A DNA stretch of 64,000 nt from Roseococcus sp. SYP-B2431 (GTDB lineage: Bacteria > Pseudomonadota > Alphaproteobacteria > Acetobacterales > Acetobacteraceae). The notes below the pieces were generated by a model, which worked only from the letters and a program-made list of their open reading frames with translations, was not told where the DNA came from and searched no databases. This document shows positions 36,471 through 46,700 of the stretch, piece after piece. Made by a program: the position numbers and the translations under genes. Numbering within the stretch: position 1 is the first letter of the stretch; the number at the start of each line of letters is the position of its first letter. The stretch covers positions 62,001-126,000 of the forward strand of contig NZ_SJXD01000030.1 in NCBI RefSeq assembly GCF_004336745.1. The letters run 5' to 3'.

Positions 36471-37919
36471 ATGACCCTGCCCCTGCTGATCCGCAACGCC
36501 GCCTGGGGCGTGCTCTGGGACGAGGCGGCGGCGTGCCACGTCTATGGCCGCGACCTCGACGTCCTGCTGCGCGACGGGCGCGTCGCCGCCATTGGGCCGC
36601 ACGATCCCGAAGCGGCGCCGCCGGCGGGCGCCGAGGTGGTGGACGGGCGGCGGCTGCTCGTCATGCCCGGGCTCGTGAACATCCACACCCACCCGACGAC
36701 CGAGCCCGCCTATCGCGGCGTGCGCGAGGATCACGGCGTCCCCGAGCAGGACATGACCGGGCTCTTCGAGCGCTCGCAGGGCTTTCGCCTCGACCCGCAG
36801 GGCCAGGCCGCGGCCATGCGGCTCGCCTATGCCGAGCTCATGTCGGCCGGCGTGACGAGCGTGGTGGACCTCTCGCCGCCCTTTCCGGAATGGCTCGGCA
36901 TCATGGCCGAGAGCGGCCTGCGCTGCTGGGCCGGCCCGGGCTATGCCGCCGCGCGCTGGGGCATGTCCGCGCCGCAGACCGTCACCTGGATGTGGAACCG
37001 GGAGAACGCCCGCACCCAGTTCGACGCCGCCCGCAGGCTCATGGCCGAGGCGGAGGCGGACAATTCCGGCCGCCTCTCCGGCATCGTCTTCCCCGCGCAG
37101 ATCGACACGGTGGAGGAGGAGATGCTGCGCGAGAGCATCGCCCTCGCCGAGGAGACCGGCCGCCCCTTCACCACGCATATCGCCCAGGCCGTGGTGGAGG
37201 TGCGCGAGATGATCCGCCGCCACGGCATCACGCCCATCCAATGGGCCGCCGAGATCGGGCTGCTGACGCCCCGCAGCATCCTGGGCCACGCGATCTTCGT
37301 GGACGAGCACGCCTCGATCGGCTGGCATACGGCGATCGACGTGCCGCTGATGGCTGAGCGCGGCGCCACCGTCGCGCATTGCCCCTCGCCCTTCGCGCGC
37401 TACGGCGAGCATCTGAAGAACTTTGGCCGCTACCGCGCCCGGGGAATCAACATCGGCCTCGGCACGGATTGCGCGCCGCACAACCTCATCGAGGAGATGC
37501 GGCTGGCGATCATCCTCGCCCGCAACGCCGCGCGCGACCTGGCGGCCGGCAGCACGGCCAGCGTCTATCACGCGGCGACGGTGGGCGGCGCCAAGGCGTT
37601 GGGGCGGAGCGACCTCGGGCGGCTCGCCGTGGGCGCCACGGCCGACCTGGCGCTGGTGGACCTCGCGCATCCCCTGATGTCGCCGCCGCGCGACCCGTTG
37701 CGCTCGCTGGTCTTCCACGCGGCGGACCGCGCGGTGAAGCGCGTGCTGGTCGGGGGCGAGACCATCTGGGCGGATGGCCGCCCGACAAGGCTCGACACCG
37801 CCGAGGCCGCCGGGATCCTCGCCGAATCCCAGGCGCGGATGCTGCGCGATTCCGTGGGGCGGGACTATCGCGGGCGGGACGGGGACGCGATCTCGCCGCT
37901 CAGCCTCGCGCTGGGCTGA
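36471..37919 (+). CDS. Amidohydrolase family protein (cytosine deaminase-like)
   Basis: This is a 482-residue cytosolic metal hydrolase. The metal motif VNIHTHPTTEPAYRG (about 68-82) is followed by TTHIAQAVVEV, ILGHAIFVDEH and GLGTDCAPHNLIEEM. A C-terminal sheet domain closes with VGATADLALVDL and AVKRVLVGGETIW. The substrate could be an N-heterocycle or an amide. It starts ten bases after the xylanase gene and is followed by two tandem Bug receptor genes, the same pairing as at three other loci. Confidence 0.88.
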   Translation: MTLPLLIRNAAWGVLWDEAAACHVYGRDLDVLLRDGRVAAIGPHDPEAAPPAGAEVVDGRRLLVMPGLVNIHTHPTTEPAYRGVREDHGVPEQDMTGLFERSQGFRLDPQGQAAAMRLAYAELMSAGVTSVVDLSPPFPEWLGIMAESGLRCWAGPGYAAARWGMSAPQTVTWMWNRENARTQFDAARRLMAEAEADNSGRLSGIVFPAQIDTVEEEMLRESIALAEETGRPFTTHIAQAVVEVREMIRRHGITPIQWAAEIGLLTPRSILGHAIFVDEHASIGWHTAIDVPLMAERGATVAHCPSPFARYGEHLKNFGRYRARGINIGLGTDCAPHNLIEEMRLAIILARNAARDLAAGSTASVYHAATVGGAKALGRSDLGRLAVGATADLALVDLAHPLMSPPRDPLRSLVFHAADRAVKRVLVGGETIWADGRPTRLDTAEAAGILAESQARMLRDSVGRDYRGRDGDAISPLSLALG

Positions 37920-37999
37920 GCCGGCCGCGCCCGGCCCTTTCCGGGCCGCGGTTTCCCGCTATCCTGGGCCCAACGCTGGAAAAGCACAGGAGTCCAGGA

Positions 38000-38986
38000 A
38001 TGACCAAGTTCACACGCCGCGCCGCGCTCGCGCTGCCGCTCGCGGCCCCCGCCATCACCTCTGCCCGGGCGGCCGACTGGCGCCCGACCCAGCAGGTCCG
38101 CATCATCTGCCCGGCGGCGGCCGGCGGGACGGCCGACATGATGGCGCGGCTGCTGGGCCAGCACCTCACCTCCGCCTGGGGCCAGACGGCAGTGGTCGAG
38201 AATCGCGGTGGCGCGGGCGGTATCATCGGCACGCAGGAATTCCTGCGCGCGCCGGCCGATGGCCACACCATCCTCTCGGGCAACATCGGGCCGCAGGGCA
38301 TCGGCTATTCGCTCTATCGCAACTATCCCTTCCGGCCGGACATGGTGATCCCCGTGGCCGGCAGCGTGCGAGGGCCCAATGTGCTGGTGGTCAATCCCTC
38401 GATCCCGGCCAACAACGTGGCCGAGCTGGTGGCGCATCTGAAGGCCAATCCGGGCAAGCTGTCCTACGGCTCGCCCGGCATCGGGCAGAGCGGGCACCTC
38501 ACCTCGGTCTGGTTCAGCCAGCTCACCGGCACCCAGGGCATCCATGTGCCCTTCCGCGGCGCGGGCCCGGCCGCGATCGAGCTGGTGGCGGGTAATATCC
38601 AGTACATGTTCGACAACCTCTCGAGCGGCATCGAGCAGATCCGCGGCGGGCGGGTGCGGGCGCTGGCCGTCACCTCCGCCGAGCGCAACCCGCAGCTGCC
38701 GGACGTGCCGGCCCTGCGCGAGACCATGCCGCAGCTGGGCGAGTTCGAGGTGAACACCTGGTTCGGCAAGTTCTACAAGGCGGGGACGCCGCCGGCCGCG
38801 GTGCAGGCGCTGAACGAGCAGATGCGCATCCTGGCCGAGTCCGATGGCTTCAAGGCGCGCGTCGCGCAGATCGGCAGCGTCTCGCTCTGGGGCACGCCCG
38901 ACCAGTTCGCGACCTTCGTGAACAACGAGATCGCGAAGTGGCGCGGCGTGATCCAGCGCGAGGGCCTGCAGATGGATGTGTCCTGA
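38000..38986 (+). CDS. Bug-family (TctC) substrate-binding protein, tandem copy 1
   Basis: This 328-residue periplasmic receptor has a Tat-like signal (TKFTRRAALALPLAAPAITSARA). Ligand loops: CPAAAGGTADMMARL and HVPFRGAGPAAIELVAG, with phenylalanine where other window copies have HVPYRG. AGGAG precedes the ATG. It is highly similar along its whole length to the next gene (for example PTQQVR, NRGGAGG versus NRAGAGG, SGNIGPQ, EVNTWFG), so the two are a tandem duplication. Confidence 0.93.
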   Translation: MTKFTRRAALALPLAAPAITSARAADWRPTQQVRIICPAAAGGTADMMARLLGQHLTSAWGQTAVVENRGGAGGIIGTQEFLRAPADGHTILSGNIGPQGIGYSLYRNYPFRPDMVIPVAGSVRGPNVLVVNPSIPANNVAELVAHLKANPGKLSYGSPGIGQSGHLTSVWFSQLTGTQGIHVPFRGAGPAAIELVAGNIQYMFDNLSSGIEQIRGGRVRALAVTSAERNPQLPDVPALRETMPQLGEFEVNTWFGKFYKAGTPPAAVQALNEQMRILAESDGFKARVAQIGSVSLWGTPDQFATFVNNEIAKWRGVIQREGLQMDVS

Positions 38987-39042
38987 GCGGCGAAAAGCCG
39001 CCATCCTCCCGGGAACCATAAGAACCGGGAGGACGAGACTTC

Positions 39043-40029
39043 ATGCCGAACCTGTCCCGCAGGGCCGCCCTGGCCCTGCCGCTCTCCGCCACACCGCTCC
39101 TGACCGCCGGGGCGCAGGAGTGGAAGCCGACCCAGCAGGTCCGCCTGCTGGTGGCGGCCGCGCCCGGCGGCACCACCGACATCATGGCGCGCCTCCTCTC
39201 GCCGCGGCTCCAGGCGCGCTGGGGCGTCTCGGTGGTGGCGGAAAACCGCGCCGGCGCCGGCGGCACCATCTGCACGCTGGAGATGGTGCGCTCGCGGCCC
39301 GACGGCACCACGATCATGTCGGGCAATATCGGCCCGCAGGCCATCGCCTATTCGCTGGTCCGCAACCTGCAATACCGGCCCGAGCAGGTGCTGCCCATCG
39401 CCGGCACGATCACCGGCCCCAACGTGCTGGTCGTGAACAACGGCGTTCCCGCGCGCAACGTGGCGGAGCTCGCGGCGCTGATCCGCGCGCAGCCGGGCCG
39501 GATCAGCTACGCTTCGACGGGGGTGGGACAATCCACCCACCTCTCGCCCGTGCTCATGCTGCAGATGCTGAACGCTGAGGCCATCCACGTGCCCTTCCGC
39601 GGCTCGGGTCCGGCCCAGGTGGACCTGCTGGCCGGCAACGTGAACTTCCTCATCGACAACCTGACCGGCGTCATCGAGCACATCCGGGCCGGCCGCGTGC
39701 GCGCGCTCGCGGTCACCAGCCAGGGGCGCAGCACGCAGCTGCCTGAGGTGCCGGCCATGCGGGAGACCCTGCCGGAGCTGGCGAATTATGAAGTGAACAC
39801 CTGGTTCGGCATCTTCGGCCCGGCCGGGATGACGAATGCCATGGTTCAGGCGATCAATGCCGAGGTGAATGCCTGGCTCGACCTGCCCGACACCCAGCGC
39901 CGCTTCGCGGAGCTGGGCGGCGTGCCGCTGAAGCTCAGCCCCGAGGCCTTTGCCGATTTCGTCGCGGCGGAGGCCCGGAAATGGGCCGACGTGGTGCAGC
40001 GCGAGGGGCTCCAGGTCGAGGCCGGGTGA
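39043..40029 (+). CDS. Bug-family (TctC) substrate-binding protein, tandem copy 2
   Basis: This is a 328-residue paralogue of the preceding gene with the same length and signal (LSRRAALALPLSATPLLTAGA). Ligand loops are AAAPGGTTDIMARL and HVPFRGSGPAQVDLLAG. It starts 56 bases downstream in the same orientation. Differences lie mainly in the signal peptide and second lobe, so it may bind a related ligand. It is the last gene of the amidohydrolase-Bug-Bug set. Confidence 0.93.
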   Translation: MPNLSRRAALALPLSATPLLTAGAQEWKPTQQVRLLVAAAPGGTTDIMARLLSPRLQARWGVSVVAENRAGAGGTICTLEMVRSRPDGTTIMSGNIGPQAIAYSLVRNLQYRPEQVLPIAGTITGPNVLVVNNGVPARNVAELAALIRAQPGRISYASTGVGQSTHLSPVLMLQMLNAEAIHVPFRGSGPAQVDLLAGNVNFLIDNLTGVIEHIRAGRVRALAVTSQGRSTQLPEVPAMRETLPELANYEVNTWFGIFGPAGMTNAMVQAINAEVNAWLDLPDTQRRFAELGGVPLKLSPEAFADFVAAEARKWADVVQREGLQVEAG

Positions 40030-40062
40030 GCCCGGCCGCCGCCGCTGGCCCGCCGGCGCAGC

Positions 40063-40782
40063 TCAGCGGGCCGCCAGCATCCTCGCGCGATAGTCCTTCA
40101 CCCGCTGCACCAGGCCCGGCCGTGCCAGGGACCGTGCCAGCGCCGCGAGGTCGCCGTCGTCATCCGCGCGTCGCGTGCGTCCATGCAGCATCGCGACCGT
40201 CGCCGGCTCCAGCCGTTCCGCATCGCGCGCCGCGGCGGCGACCGCCTCGTCCGGGGAGCCGATCGCCGTCGCGAGGCCCAGCGCCAGGGCTGCCGGCGCA
40301 TCCACCGGCTCCCCACTGAGCAGCAGCGCCCGCGTCTTCGAATCCCCGACCAGCGCGGCGAGCCGCGCCGTGCCGAGCACGAGGCCGAAGGCCGGGCCCG
40401 GGAAGCTGAACCGCGCCTCCTCCAGCGCCACGCGATGGTCGCAGGCGGCGAAGAGGTCCGCGCCCGCTCCGAAGATGCGGCCATTGCCGATGGCCATCGT
40501 CGTGACCGGCGCGCCATGCACCTTCTGCAGCAGCAGCTCGATCCGCAGGATGCGCAGCGCGAGGTCGCCGTCGCTGATGGCGTCCAGGTCGCCGAGGTCG
40601 AGCCCCGTGCAGAAGTGCTTCCCGGAGCCGCGCAGCACGATCAGCCGCACGCCGGCCTCCATCGCCGCGTCGAAGGCGAGCGACAAGGCGTCCACGATCC
40701 CGGCGCCCAGGGCGTTGCCGCGCTCCGGCCGGTCCAGCCACAAGGTCGCGACGGCGCCGTCGCGCTCGGCCTTTATGGACAT
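40063..40782 (-). CDS. Enoyl-CoA hydratase/isomerase (crotonase) family protein
   Basis: This 239-residue protein has the crotonase fold: VATLWLDRPERGNALGAGIVDALS, the first oxyanion strand GSGKHFCTGLDLGDLD, and GNGRIFGAGADLFAACDHRVA for the second. The position of the usual catalytic Glu pair is not conserved (ALEEARFSFPGPAFGLVLG), so activity may be isomerase- or hydrolase-like. Start ATG 40782, two bases after the stop of the four-repeat secreted protein. It is the last gene of an odd four-gene operon. Confidence 0.9.
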   Translation of the reverse strand: MSIKAERDGAVATLWLDRPERGNALGAGIVDALSLAFDAAMEAGVRLIVLRGSGKHFCTGLDLGDLDAISDGDLALRILRIELLLQKVHGAPVTTMAIGNGRIFGAGADLFAACDHRVALEEARFSFPGPAFGLVLGTARLAALVGDSKTRALLLSGEPVDAPAALALGLATAIGSPDEAVAAAARDAERLEPATVAMLHGRTRRADDDGDLAALARSLARPGLVQRVKDYRARMLAAR

Positions 40783-40784
40783 GG

Positions 40785-41957
40785 CTATTCCGCCACCCAG
40801 CCAGGCTTGAGCTCGATCTCCGTCCGCGCGCAGATGTCGATGTTGCGCGCCTCCTCGGCATTGCCGTTGTCGAAGACGATGCGCAGGTCGGCCCGGCAGC
40901 CTCCATCCGTGCCGATCTCGCGGCGCTGGCCGTTCGGCAGCGGCGCGGCCAGCAGATTGGCGCCCCAGTCGCTGTCGGCGATGTCGGAGAGATAGGCCTC
41001 CCGCACGGGCCGCGCGTGGTTCTGCACCAGCGTCACGCGCCGCGCCGTCGAGAAGGTGACGGGCTGTCCGCCGCAGAGGTCCACGTCGGTCTGCTCGAGC
41101 GCGCGGTTGTCGGCGAAGACGGCGCGCAGCCTGACGCGGCACTCCTGGCTCCGCGTGCGCAGCAGGATGCTCTGGCCGGGGGCGAGCACGGCGGAGCCGA
41201 GGCGGTCGGGGCCCCAGGCGCCCGTGCCCGCCGCCGCATAGAGCTCGCGCATCACGCGGCGGCTGCGGTTCGCGACGGTGATCTCGCGCAGCGGCACCGC
41301 AGGGTCGCCGAAGGCGATGCTGGGCGTGGTGCAGAGGTTCACCGGCTGGCGGACGGCCTCGCGGCTTCCTCGGAAGACGGCGCGCGCCTCGAACTCGCAG
41401 CCGGTCTCGCCGCGCAGGCGGATGCGGAAGCTGTCATTGGCGGGCACGGTGGCGGAGCCGAGCCGGTCCGGCCCGGCGGCGTCGGGCCGGGCGAGGTAGA
41501 GCTGCATCAGCTCGGCATCGGTGTTGTTGGTGATGTCGACGGGGCGGGTGTTGCTGTCGTCCAGCACCAGCTCGCGCGTCTGGCAGACATCGACCGGCCG
41601 CGCCTCGGCGCTGCCGTCCTCGAAGACGGCGCGGAGCCGCATCTGGCAGCCCACCCGGCCGAGGTTGAGCCGGTAGGTCCGGCCAGCGGCCACCATGTCG
41701 GCGCCCAGCCGGTCGGGGCCCTGGCTGCGCGCGCTTGCAGCGCCCTCCCAGAGATAGACCTCGCGCAGCGCGCTCTGCGAGTTGTTGCGCAGGAGGATCT
41801 CCCGGTTCGCCTGGCCGGGTCGCCCCGGGCCCGGGGTGGGCGCGGAAGGGCCGGACTTGCCGGAGGGCGCGGGCGGCGCGGGGGCCGGGCCGGCCTTCTG
41901 GGCGAGAGCCGGCCCGGCCAGGAGGGTCAGGGCGAGAAGCAGACGCAGCATGGGCAT
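40785..41957 (-). CDS. Secreted protein with four tandem Cys-containing beta-rich repeats
   Basis: This is a 390-residue protein (384 if the better-spaced ATG at 41951 is used). A Sec signal (LLLALTLLAGPALA) and a Pro/Gly-rich linker (20-50) precede four repeats of about 80 residues. Each repeat has a polar beta strand with N-N/S, a RELY/REVYLW-like segment, GPDRLG (lost in repeat 4), a C.(M/V)RLRAVF or CRADLRIVF segment and a closing DVC, DLC or NLC. The two Cys per repeat probably form a disulfide. I do not recognise the family. It lies between an OmpA-like gene and a crotonase gene. Confidence 0.82.
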   Translation of the reverse strand: MPMLRLLLALTLLAGPALAQKAGPAPAPPAPSGKSGPSAPTPGPGRPGQANREILLRNNSQSALREVYLWEGAASARSQGPDRLGADMVAAGRTYRLNLGRVGCQMRLRAVFEDGSAEARPVDVCQTRELVLDDSNTRPVDITNNTDAELMQLYLARPDAAGPDRLGSATVPANDSFRIRLRGETGCEFEARAVFRGSREAVRQPVNLCTTPSIAFGDPAVPLREITVANRSRRVMRELYAAAGTGAWGPDRLGSAVLAPGQSILLRTRSQECRVRLRAVFADNRALEQTDVDLCGGQPVTFSTARRVTLVQNHARPVREAYLSDIADSDWGANLLAAPLPNGQRREIGTDGGCRADLRIVFDNGNAEEARNIDICARTEIELKPGWVAE

Positions 41958-41971
41958 CCTCAGGACGGTCT

Positions 41972-42400
41972 CTAGGGAAGCGGCAGCAGCACGATCCGCG
42001 CGCCGGGCCGGCGGTCCACCCCCGCGCTGGCCGTGGCGAAGCCGCGGGTGCGCGCCTCGGCGCGGATGCGGTCGCGCTCCACGCCCATCTTCGAGAGCTC
42101 CAGCCCCACGGCCCGGGCGCGGCGGGCGGCGAGGCGTGCGGCCGTCTGCGCGCCACCCTCGCCGGCGGAGGCGTAGCCGAGCACGCAGAAGTTCCGCTCC
42201 TGCGTGGCACGGGCCAGCTCGGCGAGCGGCTGCAGCACGCCGGCGGCCTCGCGTCCTACGCGGTCGGCATTGCGCGCGAAGGTGACGGTGGCGACGTCCT
42301 CGGACAGCCGCTCGACGCCCACGCAGGAGAATTCCCGCACCTGCGCCTCGGCGGGCAGCGCCGCCAGGACCAGCGGGAGGGCCAAGGCCAGGCGCCTCAC
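41972..42400 (-). CDS. Small exported OmpA-like domain protein (degenerate)
   Basis: This 142-residue protein has a Sec signal (LALALPLVLAALPAEAQ). The rest resembles the OmpA C-terminal fold: FARNADRVGREAAGVLQPLAELA, FCVLGYASAGEGG and a LAARRARAVGLELSKMGVERDRI helix with the conserved RA-V and GV pattern. The peptidoglycan-binding Asp of the usual GHTD is missing (GYAS), so cell-wall binding is uncertain. Start is a GTG overlapping the JmjC gene stop (GTGA); the four-repeat protein follows after 14 bases. Confidence 0.8.
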   Translation of the reverse strand: MRRLALALPLVLAALPAEAQVREFSCVGVERLSEDVATVTFARNADRVGREAAGVLQPLAELARATQERNFCVLGYASAGEGGAQTAARLAARRARAVGLELSKMGVERDRIRAEARTRGFATASAGVDRRPGARIVLLPLP

Positions 42401-43626
42401 GTGGCCACCAGCAGGGCGGCGTCGCGAAGCTTGGCCAGCAGGGCCGGAGCGTCCGCCTGCGGATGGGCCGTCAGCAGCTCGGCCTCCGTCACGTCCGGCC
42501 GGGCCAGCACCCATTGCGCGGCCTCGGCCTCGCCGGGGGTGAGCGCGATGGCGCCCGTCGCGGTCTTCAGCACCCAGTCGGCCCCCCGCCGGACAGGCTT
42601 CGCGCCCCCGGCCACGACCCGGAAGGCGCTGGTCTCGCCCGGATCCCCGGCCCCCCCGGCCGCGGGGGGCGCCATGCCCCGCCAGGCCAGCAGGTCGTTG
42701 CCGCCCCGCTGGAAGCGGTAGTCGGCCACGAAGCGCTCGAGCACTTCCATCACCTTGGGATCCTTGCACAATTCTGCCAGGCGCGCGCCGAGCTGGCCCG
42801 CGCGCTGCGTCAACGCGAAGCGGGCGGCCGCGGTTCCATCCTGCCGCGGCAGAGGCTGGCGGAAGGCGGCATCGTAGAGCACGCGCTCGCCCAGGATGGT
42901 CATGAGGTCGATCCCGACGGGCGCATGCGCGCCATAGGCCACATGGACGCTCGCCGGCGCCTCGGCCAGGGCATCGTGGTACCAGCCGCGCGGCAGGTAG
43001 AGCAGGTCGCCCGCCTTGAGCAGGATCTTGGCGCGGAGCTTGCCCTTGGCCTGCTCGTGATGCTCCTGGGCCTGCGAGCGGAAGACGGGGTGGCTGATCG
43101 GCCACTCGGCCCGGCCCTCCCAGATGTTCCAGCTCTTCTCGCCCTCGACCTGGACGGCCCAGACGTCGTGCGTGTCGTAATGGGCGTGGAAGGCCTTGTG
43201 GCTCTGCCAGGAGATGTAGACGTTCGCCTGCGCCTTCCCGAGCCCGGCGTCCTCGATGGCCGAGGAGACGGAGGCGAGGCCCGGCGTCAGGCTGTCCACG
43301 TCGTTCAGGACCAGGCTGGCGCCCTTGGCGATCCATTCGCGGACCCGGTCGGTCACCGGCTGCATGAGCTGGGCATTGGTGTCGCGCCCCGGGGCGCGGG
43401 CGCAGTACTGCTCCGCCGGGACGGGCTTGCCGTCCAGCACGACCATCATGGACTGGCTGGTCCAGGCATGGGTCATGTCCATCAGGCGGTTGATCTGCCG
43501 CCAGGACAGCACGGAGGCGAACTTCGCCGCATCGCCCTTCAGGTGAAGGGGCTGCTTGTCGTGGTACTCGGCGAAGAACTGCTCCACGCTCATGGGAGCC
43601 AGGAGCTGGGCGAGCGTCATCGTCAT
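42397..43626 (-). CDS. JmjC/cupin-8 domain oxygenase (YcfD/ROX-like)
   Basis: This is a 409-residue cytosolic protein. The N-terminal JmjC-type barrel (about 15-245) has the Fe(II) motif H149-x-D151 in AHYDTHDVW with a distal His in LPRGWYHDAL (H217). EGEKSWNIWEG and GDLLYLPRGWYH are typical of the bacterial ribosomal-protein hydroxylase family (E. coli YcfD, which hydroxylates uL16). A winged-helix-like C-terminal part follows. It heads an operon with two exported proteins and a crotonase, which is unusual for a ribosomal oxygenase. Confidence 0.87.
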   Translation of the reverse strand: MTMTLAQLLAPMSVEQFFAEYHDKQPLHLKGDAAKFASVLSWRQINRLMDMTHAWTSQSMMVVLDGKPVPAEQYCARAPGRDTNAQLMQPVTDRVREWIAKGASLVLNDVDSLTPGLASVSSAIEDAGLGKAQANVYISWQSHKAFHAHYDTHDVWAVQVEGEKSWNIWEGRAEWPISHPVFRSQAQEHHEQAKGKLRAKILLKAGDLLYLPRGWYHDALAEAPASVHVAYGAHAPVGIDLMTILGERVLYDAAFRQPLPRQDGTAAARFALTQRAGQLGARLAELCKDPKVMEVLERFVADYRFQRGGNDLLAWRGMAPPAAGGAGDPGETSAFRVVAGGAKPVRRGADWVLKTATGAIALTPGEAEAAQWVLARPDVTEAELLTAHPQADAPALLAKLRDAALLVAT

Positions 43627-43723
43627 CGAAGCATGCTAGCGCAGGACCTTGGCCCACGCCACGCTTGCACCAACTACCTCGGGGGGCGGAGAGTGCCGCT
43701 CAAGGACTAAGGAGAGGACGCCG

Positions 43724-46700
43724 ATGCCCGAAGCTCCGCTGCCCACCGACCCGGTGCGGGAGGAGGTGCTCCGCGCCGCCTCGGCCGGCCTCCAGGCCCT
43801 TCCCGCCGCCCTGCTGCCCCGGCTCTTCGCGGGGCTCCCCGTGGCCGAGCTGGCCGGCCGCTCCCCGGAATCCCTGGGCGAGGCCGCCGCCTCCCTCGCC
43901 GCGCTGGCGGCCCGGCGGGCGCCTGGCGAGGTGAAGCTGCGCCTGCTGCCGCCCGCCTCCGGCCGCGGCGCCAACGGGATCGCCGAGATCGTCACCGACG
44001 ACATGCCCTTCCTGGTGGACAGCGTGCTCGGCGCCCTGACCCGGCAGGGCCGGGTGGTGAAGGAGTATCTGCACCCCATCCTGGCCATGACGCGCGACGG
44101 CGCCGGCGCGCTGACCGCGCTGGGCGAGGGCCCGCTGCGCGAGAGCCTGATGCGCGTCACCATCGGCGCCAGCGCGGGCAACCTGCTGCCCGGCATGCAC
44201 CCCGGCAGCTGGCCCGACGTCGAGGCCGCGCTGCGCCGCGCGCTGGGCGACGTGCGCGCCGCCACCGGCGATTTCGACGCGATGATCGCGCTGCTCGACA
44301 AGGCCGAAACGGAGATCGCCGACGACGGCGAATCCCGCGAGTTCCTGGCCTGGATGCGGGGCGAGAACTTCGTCCTGCTCGGCCATCGCCGCTTCGAGCT
44401 GGAAGGCGAGGGCGCGCGCATCGTCACCGAGGAGAATCTCGGCCTGCTGCGCGACCCCAAGGTCCCGGTCTTCGACGCGCTGGCGAACCTGCCCGCGCTC
44501 AATCCGCGCATCCGCGCCGCCCTGATCGACCACGCGCCGATCACCGTGGCCAAGGCCAATATGCGCAGCACCGTGCACCGGCCGCAGCATGCCGACGTGA
44601 TCGCGACCCGGATCATGGAGGGCGGCCGCGTGACGGGGGTGCGGCTCTTCCTCGGCCTCTTCGCGGCCGGCGCCTACAACCGCAACCCGCGCTCCATCCC
44701 GCTGCTGCGCGGCAAGGTGGAGCGGATTCTGGAGGCGGCCGGCGTCGCCCCGGACAGCCATGACGGGCGCGCGCTGCGCAACATCATGGACACCTGGCCG
44801 CGCGACGAGCTCTTCCAGGCCAGCGAGGCCGAGATCCTGGACGGCGCCCGCATGGCGCTGGACCTGTCGATCCGCCCGCGGCCGGCGCTCTACATCCGGC
44901 CCGACCCCTTCGGCCGCTTCGTCTCGGTCCTCGCCTGGCTGCCGCGCGAGAGCTTCGATTCCCAGCTTCGCGGGCGCGTGGGCGAGCTGCTGGCGCGGGC
45001 CCATGGCGGCCGGCTCTCGGCCTTCTACATCGCGCTGGGCGACAGCCCGCTCGCGCGCATCCACTACATCATCGGCACCGATCCCGCCCGGCCCGTCACG
45101 CCGGACCGCGCCGCGCTCGACGCCGCGGTGACGCAGGCCGCGCGCGGCTTCGGCGACAGGCTGGGCGAGGTCCTGGCCGAGGAGCGCGGCGAGGCGGCGG
45201 CCGAAGCCGTGATGGCGCAATGGCGCGATGCCTTCCCCCCGAGCTATCGCGAGAGCGAGAGCGTCGCCCAGGCGGCGGGCGACCTCGCCTTGGCCGAGAC
45301 GGCGCTGGCCAGCGGCCGCACCGAGGCCGCGGTGATCGTTCCGCCGGGCGAGGGCCCGCGCCGCCTCGTGCTGCGGCTCGCCGTGCCCGGCGGCGCGCTC
45401 GCGCTGGCCGATGCGCTGCCGCTCTTCGAGAGCCTGGATCTCCGCGCCATCGAGGAGGTGCCCTACAAGCTGACGCCGCATGGCGTGGCCGAGGTCTCGC
45501 TGCACGCCTTCGCCGTCGATGCCGGCTGCGAGATCCTGCCCGAGCGGGAGCCGCTGCTGCTGGATGCGCTGGAGACGCTCATCGCCGGCGAGATCGAGGC
45601 GGACGGCTTCAACCGGCTCGTGCTGCGCGCGGGCCTGGACTGGCGCGAATGCTGGCTGGTCCGGGCCATGTACCGCTGGCTGAAGCAGGTCGGCCTGCCT
45701 TTCGCGCAGGAGAGCGTGGCGGCGGCCCTGGCCGCGACGCCGGAGGCCGCGCGCCTGCTCGTGGACCTGTTCCACCGGCGCTTCGACCCGGGGCTTGCCG
45801 GGGCGGCCGATTCAGCTCTCCGGCCCTGGCCCTCCGACCATCGGGCGCCTGCGGACCGCAACGAGGCGGAACTCGACGAAGCCTGGACGGCGATGCTGGA
45901 CAAGGTCGCCGATCCCGACACCGACCGCATCCTGCAGCGCATGCGCAAGATGCTCGACGCGATGCTGCGCACGAATTTCTATCAAAAGAAGAGCTACATC
46001 GCCTTCAAGCTGGACTCCGCGCTGGCGGGCGACATGCCGATGCCGCGGCCCTGGCGCGAGATCTTCGTGCACAACGCGAGCATGGAGGGCTGCCACCTGC
46101 GCGCCGGCCCGGTCGCGCGCGGCGGCATCCGCTGGTCCGATCGGCGCGAGGATTTCCGCACCGAGATCCTGGGCCTGATGAAGGCGCAGCGGCTGAAGAA
46201 CGTCGTCATCGTGCCCACGGGCGCGAAGGGCGGCTTCGTGCTCAAGGGCGCCATTCCGACCGAGCGCGAGGCCTTCCAGGCCACCGGCATCGCCGCCTAC
46301 CGCACGCTGGTGCGCGGCATGCTCGACCTGGCCGACAATCTGCGCGGCACGGAGGTGGTCACGGCGCCGGACATCGTCCGCCGCGACGGCGACGACCCCT
46401 ATATCGTCGCGGCGGCCGACAAGGGCACGGCCACCTTCAGCGACATCGCCAACGGGCTCTCGGCCGAGTACCACTTCTGGCTGGACGACGCCTTCGCCTC
46501 GGGCGGCTCGGCCGGCTACGACCACAAGGGCATGGGCATCACCGCGCGCGGCGCCTGGGTGATGATCGAGCGGCACTTCGTGGAGACGCTGGGCCGCTCG
46601 ATCCACGACGCGCCCTTCACCATGGCCGGCGTGGGCGACATGTCGGGCGACGTCTTCGGCAACGGGCTGCTGATCTCGAAGCAGACCAGGCTGCGCGCGG

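Noticed and set aside
37930-37965. GC-rich hairpin after the amidohydrolase as a terminator
   Set aside because: The stem is only about six pairs and just three T follow; not called as a feature.
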